From NCBI GenBank assembly GCA_028875955.1, contig JAGWTX010000058.1, positions 1-9,216 of the forward strand: DNA of 9,216 nucleotides. Reading direction: 5' to 3'. Below, one piece after another: positions 5,720 to 9,216 of the stretch (the first letter of the stretch is position 1; each line of letters starts with the position of its first letter). Origin of the DNA: Bacteroidota bacterium (GTDB lineage Bacteria > Bacteroidota > Bacteroidia > Chitinophagales > Chitinophagaceae). The notes below the pieces were generated by a model, which was given only the letters and a program-made list of their open reading frames with translations, was not told the origin of the DNA and did not search any database. The position numbers were made by a program, and so were the translations under genes.

Positions 5720-6562
5720 CTAATAAAACGTTTTTTTATTGGTTTTGTTCCAGGTAATCACAATTAACAATCCTACGATGGCTCCGCCGATATGTGCCCA
5801 GCGGGCCACATGGTCACCGGCCGAGTTCCTGATGGCGAAAAACAATTCATATCCGAAATACAGAATCCCGATCCATTTTGCTTTTACGGGAATCAGGAAA
5901 TATATATAGAGATGGGTATTGGGGAAGAGGTAGACAAAAGCTGCCAGTACCCCGAAAATGGCGCCGCTGGCACCGATGGTTCCGGTATTCAGGTAGTTCT
6001 GGTAATACGCAGTAAGGTTCTCAAAGACCCTGTTCAAGAGCTCCGTGTTATCGGGATTGCTTCGCAAAAAGTTGATCACATCGGAAGTACTCTGAAAACC
6101 CACATGGTATTTATTGATAAAATTGATCATGGCATCCGCCTGGTATTCCGCGCCGGATGCATGCATCTCGTAAATATTCGCATAATCCCTGATCAGGGGT
6201 GCCAGCTCCCAGCTTAAAAACAGGAGATGCATTAAGGCTGCACCCAATCCGCAAATAAAATAAAAGGTCAGAAATCTTTTGGAACCCCAGAGATTTTCCA
6301 AAACGGATCCGAACATCCAGAGAGCGAACATATTACCCAGAATGTGCATGAAATTGCCATGCAAAAACATATGGGTAACCAGCTGCCAGGGTTTGAAAAG
6401 GGGACTCTGCCAGGCATGCAGACCCAGGACATCATCAAAAGAAAAACTACTTAACGGCCCCTGGATCGTATTCTGTGCGAGGAAGAACAGTCCGTTTATG
6501 ATCAGCAGATTTTTTACAACGGTTGGCAGGATCTGGAACCGGCTGGGTCTGAATTCTGTCAT
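5720..6562 (-). CDS. Rhomboid intramembrane serine protease
   Basis: 280 residues from the ATG at 6562. This start is preferred over an in-frame one 14 codons upstream because a strong GGAGGA lies 6-7 bases before it and MTEFRPSRFQILPTVVKNLL is a typical rhomboid beginning. Rhomboids cleave membrane-spanning helices inside the membrane. The catalytic parts are intact: FLHGNFMHILGNM with His73 and oxyanion Asn77, GASGAIFG with nucleophile Ser199, and AHIGG with general base His257. Unusual is a polar stretch of roughly 75 residues (about 118-192) between the third and fourth membrane helices, rich in charged and aromatic residues. It could be a substrate-gating or binding insert. It is followed after 27 bases by an apparently inactive paralogue, suggesting a working pair. 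Confidence 0.93.
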   Translation of the reverse strand: MTEFRPSRFQILPTVVKNLLIINGLFFLAQNTIQGPLSSFSFDDVLGLHAWQSPLFKPWQLVTHMFLHGNFMHILGNMFALWMFGSVLENLWGSKRFLTFYFICGLGAALMHLLFLSWELAPLIRDYANIYEMHASGAEYQADAMINFINKYHVGFQSTSDVINFLRSNPDNTELLNRVFENLTAYYQNYLNTGTIGASGAIFGVLAAFVYLFPNTHLYIYFLIPVKAKWIGILYFGYELFFAIRNSAGDHVARWAHIGGAIVGLLIVITWNKTNKKTFY

Positions 6563-6568
6563 AGCTGA

Positions 6569-6574
6569 TCCTCC
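6569..6574 (-). promoter_or_regulatory. Strong Shine-Dalgarno site deciding the rhomboid start
   Basis: GGAGGA on the minus strand, 6 bases before the ATG at 6562. Such a clear site is uncommon in Bacteroidota and supports this start over the ATG at 6604. Confidence 0.55.
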
Positions 6575-6665
6575 GGCCTCATTAAAGAGGTATTCAAAAA
6601 ACAATTCATAGTAAAAACAATATCCATATGCTATTCTCCTATCTTAAAATTAACTACTTGTCAAC

Positions 6666-8111
6666 TCAAAGGGTCTTTAATTTCAACTGAACGACATTTT
6701 CTATGTGCAGGGTATGCGGAAACATATCCACGGGCTGGATTTTTGTTACCTGGTACTTCTCATCCAGTAAGGAAAGGTCTCTGGCCTGTGTTGCCGGATT
6801 GCAACTTACATAAACAACCGTTGGCGCAGACATATCCAGCAGTTTTTTAACCAACTTTTCGTGCATTCCTGCCCTTGGGGGGTCGGTTATGATGGTATCC
6901 GGTTGCCCTTGTTCGGCAAAAAAGGCATCATCACATATATTCACCACGTCACCGGCAAAAAAACGGGCATGGGAAATATTGTTTAGCGCTGCATTTTTCC
7001 GGGCATCCACAATAGCCTCTTCCACCACTTCAACCCCTACCACTTTCCGGGCGGCTTTACTCACAAAGATCCCGATACTGCCGGTTCCGCAATAGAGATC
7101 ATAGACAGTCTGAGATCCATCCAGTTCGGCGAAATCACGGGTTACCTGGTATAATTTTTCAGCTTGTCGGGTATTGGTCTGGAAAAAGGACTTGGGACTG
7201 ATCACAAACGAAAAATCCTCCAGTTTCTCTGTGATATAGCCATTGCCGGCATATACCTGCGGATCCAGGTCATAGAGACTGTCGTTCTTTTTGGTGTTGA
7301 TGGTATACAATAAGGTACTGATTCCGGGAAACTGGCTGAGCAGGTTTTCCATCAGGGCTATCCGGTTTGTCTCATCTTCATAACCCAGTACCACATTGAT
7401 CATGAGTTCACCGGTTGTGGTGTTTCGGACAAACATATTGCGCAGCCAGCCTTCGTGTGATCTTGTATTGTAAAAAGGCAGCTGGTGATCAATCGCAAAT
7501 TGTGCCACGGCTTTACGGATCAGGTTGGTGGGTTCTTCCTGCAGATGGCAGGTATCGATCTCCACAACCTTATCAAAAAAACCCCTGACATGAAACCCGG
7601 CGGCACCCGGCTGATCACGGGTGGAGATACCTTCGGCTTTCATGCGTCTGAACTCCTCGGTAGGGATGTATCTGCCTGTGGCAAAAGTATATTCCAGTTT
7701 GTTGCGGTAATGGCGGGTCTGATCCGCACCGATAATGGGGGAGATGGGCGGAAGTGCGATTTTCCCGATCCTGCCCAGGTTATCGCTTACCTGTTTCTGT
7801 TTATAGAAAAGCTGTTTTTCATAAGGCAGCATCTGCCACTGACAACCGCCGCAAACACCAAAATGTTCACAAAACGGCGTCACCCTGTCCGGGGAAAGGC
7901 TATGTATTTTTACCGTATGCCCTTCTGCCCAGTCGGATTTATTTTTTGACAACTGGACATCCACCAGGTCGCCGGGAACGGCACCTTCGATAAAGATCAC
8001 TTTGCCATCCACCCTTGCCAGTGATTTGCCTTCTGCTGCATAATCCTGCACCAGTATTTTTTCCAGAACAACGGTTTTTCTTTGTTTTCTCACTTTTGCA
8101 AATGTAACCAT
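6666..8111 (-). CDS. rlmD: 23S rRNA (uracil-5-)-methyltransferase, RlmD/RumA type
   Basis: Uses S-adenosylmethionine to methylate C5 of a uridine in 23S rRNA. 481 residues from the ATG at 8111. An N-terminal TRAM RNA-binding domain covers about 14-70. Iron-sulfur cluster cysteines are Cys81, Cys87, Cys90 (CEHFGVCGGC) and Cys188. The methyltransferase domain has FFQTN (309-313), the SAM loop DLYCGTGSIG (338-347), TDPPRAGMHEK (409-419), catalytic Cys437 in VSCNPATQARD, and MFPHTLHIENV (463-473) with the general base Glu471. All are intact. RlmD-type enzymes are assigned to U1939; the paralogue RlmCD modifies two sites, so the exact target is inferred. The true start may be GTG at 8093 (MRKQRKTVVLEK), because a -7 promoter element lies between the two candidates. 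It is the most upstream gene of a long same-strand run. Confidence 0.92.
   Translation of the reverse strand: MVTFAKVRKQRKTVVLEKILVQDYAAEGKSLARVDGKVIFIEGAVPGDLVDVQLSKNKSDWAEGHTVKIHSLSPDRVTPFCEHFGVCGGCQWQMLPYEKQLFYKQKQVSDNLGRIGKIALPPISPIIGADQTRHYRNKLEYTFATGRYIPTEEFRRMKAEGISTRDQPGAAGFHVRGFFDKVVEIDTCHLQEEPTNLIRKAVAQFAIDHQLPFYNTRSHEGWLRNMFVRNTTTGELMINVVLGYEDETNRIALMENLLSQFPGISTLLYTINTKKNDSLYDLDPQVYAGNGYITEKLEDFSFVISPKSFFQTNTRQAEKLYQVTRDFAELDGSQTVYDLYCGTGSIGIFVSKAARKVVGVEVVEEAIVDARKNAALNNISHARFFAGDVVNICDDAFFAEQGQPDTIITDPPRAGMHEKLVKKLLDMSAPTVVYVSCNPATQARDLSLLDEKYQVTKIQPVDMFPHTLHIENVVQLKLKTL
8099..8106 (-). promoter_or_regulatory. Candidate -7 element inside the annotated rlmD start
   Basis: TACATTTG on the minus strand is a full match to TAnnTTTG. 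It lies just downstream of the ATG at 8111, so transcription from it would begin around 8092-8096 and could only use the GTG at 8093 or a later codon. No good -33 element is seen at the proper spacing. Confidence 0.3.
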
Positions 8112-8188
8112 CCATACGGATGTTTGGGAACGGATGGCAAGTTTAGATTTTTTGGGATAGGATTAACGGGCATCAGTGGCTATTTAAC

Positions 8189-8196
8189 TAAATTTA
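8189..8196 (+). promoter_or_regulatory. Candidate -7 element for the secreted DUF4369-like protein
   Basis: TAAATTTA differs from TAnnTTTG only in its last base and ends 11 bases before the ATG at 8208. No convincing -33 partner is present. Confidence 0.3.
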
Positions 8197-8207
8197 CCCC
8201 TCATTCT

Positions 8208-9216
8208 ATGTCTATGAAGCGAATATTACTTGCAGCAGTGGTGTTTTCGGGTTTACTGACCGCTACTGCACAAAGCGGAAAAAAGCCTGTAGCCAAACAC
8301 AACAATACCCCGGTTCCGAACAAAGGCAGAAATATTGCCATCACCCTAACACCCCTGAAAAACTGCAAGGTTTACCTGGGCAGTTATTTCGGTTTGGGGA
8401 AGGCCCTGGTTGATTCCGCCTATCTCGACGCCAATAGTCATGGCTATTTCAAAGGACCCCAAAAACTTACCGGTGGTATCTATTTCGTGGTTACCCCGCA
8501 GCTGACCATTCAGTTCGACCTGCTGATGGATCAGGAACAGCATTTCAGCATCGTGGCAGATACGGCACAAAAAGACAAGGCCCGGATCATCGGATCACCG
8601 GACAATGACCTCTATAAAGAATATGCCGCATTTACCAATACCAAGGGCAGTCTGCTGACAAGACTCCAGCATGAATACCAGGCATCCAAAACCAAAGCCG
8701 ATTCAAACGCCGCCCGGGATAAAATCATACAGACTGAAAAGGAACTGGAAACCTATCGCGATAATATCAGCACCCGGCATCCGAATTCGCTTTTGGCTAT
8801 GTTACTCACGGCCATGAAAAGACCGGTTGCACCTCCTATCCCTATCGTCAATGGCAAACCCGATTCCTTATATCCCTATCATTATGTAAAAGAACATTAT
8901 TGGGATGATGTGTTGTTCAATGATGATCGCTTGTTGCGCACACCCTTTTTTGAACCCAAGCTGGATGACTATTTCAAAACCATGGTATCGCCGGAACCGG
9001 ATTCAGTGATCAATGAAGTGAAATATATTTTATTGTCTGCCAGAACCGGCAAGGAGATCTATCCTTACCTGCTGACCAAGTTTACCAATAAATACATGAA
9101 CCCTGAATTCATGGGTCAGGATAAAGTGTTTATCTACCTGTTTGAAAATTTTTATGCCAAGGGGGATACCGTGCTGCTGAACCCGGCTTCCCGCAAAACC
9201 ATCACCGACCGCGCCT
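8208..9216 (+). CDS. Secreted DUF4369/DUF5106-like, probable thioredoxin-family protein (partial)
   Basis: The window holds the first 336 codons; the 3' end is missing. Residues 1-21 (MSMKRILLAAVVFSGLLTATA) form a signal peptide, probably cleaved near ATA-Q. The second Met at codon 3 is an equally possible start. Residues about 42-135 resemble the beta-rich DUF4369 domain: ITLTPLKNCKVYLGSYFG, a later GGIYFVV strand, and an IIGSPDNDLYKEY turn before the helices. A charged helical linker follows (about 136-190), then a region resembling DUF5106 from about 188 on, with HYVKEHYWDDVLFNDDRLLRTPFFEP. In Bacteroidota this order usually precedes a C-terminal thioredoxin/AhpC-TSA domain, which would lie beyond the window, so no CxxC is visible. 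Location is probably periplasmic. It is divergent from rlmD across 96 bases. Confidence 0.75.
   Translation, partial: MSMKRILLAAVVFSGLLTATAQSGKKPVAKHNNTPVPNKGRNIAITLTPLKNCKVYLGSYFGLGKALVDSAYLDANSHGYFKGPQKLTGGIYFVVTPQLTIQFDLLMDQEQHFSIVADTAQKDKARIIGSPDNDLYKEYAAFTNTKGSLLTRLQHEYQASKTKADSNAARDKIIQTEKELETYRDNISTRHPNSLLAMLLTAMKRPVAPPIPIVNGKPDSLYPYHYVKEHYWDDVLFNDDRLLRTPFFEPKLDDYFKTMVSPEPDSVINEVKYILLSARTGKEIYPYLLTKFTNKYMNPEFMGQDKVFIYLFENFYAKGDTVLLNPASRKTITDRA

Noticed and set aside
6563..6665. Promoter ahead of the active rhomboid gene
   Set aside because: TAnnTTTA-like matches exist, but none has a TTTG at the right spacing; the gene may be co-transcribed with rlmD.
8109..8122. CATCC-ATAC-GGATG inverted repeat at the rlmD start
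   Set aside because: Only five base pairs, and no promoter geometry that would make it a convincing operator.

Overview
The window looks like chromosomal DNA from a member of the Bacteroidota, most likely a Chitinophagaceae-type organism. The signs are: Bacteroidota-style promoters (TTTG, a 19-base spacer, then TAnnTTTG), a cysteinyl-tRNA synthetase with KMGKS in place of KMSKS, a rhomboid protein with the C-terminal extension common in this phylum, and a secreted protein resembling the DUF4369/DUF5106 thioredoxin-like family. This placement rests on recognising motifs, not on a search. No tRNA, rRNA, insertion sequence, phage gene or CRISPR array is visible.

Left part (1-1705): a metal-homeostasis block. 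A SCO1/SenC copper chaperone-like gene and a Fur-family regulator gene form a tight minus-strand pair. They diverge from a plus-strand gene for a small MerC-domain membrane protein. The MerC promoter contains a perfect inverted repeat, TGCAAC-AAC-GTTGCA, between its -33 and -7 elements, which is a natural operator for the Fur-family repressor.

Region 1706-1914 has no gene. It holds degenerate heptanucleotide tandem repeats (about GTTTGKG per unit). A similar array lies at 70-131. In every case the G/T-rich strand is the coding strand of the gene that has just ended, so the arrays behave like oriented 3'-end elements of fur, the MerC gene and cysS.

Middle and right part (1915-8111): five sizeable minus-strand genes in one direction, in transcription order rlmD (23S rRNA m5U methyltransferase), a rhomboid protease with intact catalytic residues, a second rhomboid that has lost the catalytic serine and the oxyanion asparagine, a membrane-anchored endonuclease/exonuclease/phosphatase-family protein, and cysS. 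Between the last two is the most striking feature: a 12-codon ORF, MRHPHRYCCCCC, ending 65 bases before the cysS start codon. Five consecutive Cys codons just ahead of the cysteinyl-tRNA synthetase gene strongly suggest a Cys-tRNA-sensing attenuator. The leader and spacer can form several competing small RNA hairpins, one of which covers the cysS start codon.

Right end (8112-9216): a 96-base divergent intergenic region, then the start of a secreted protein, cut off by the window edge after 336 codons.
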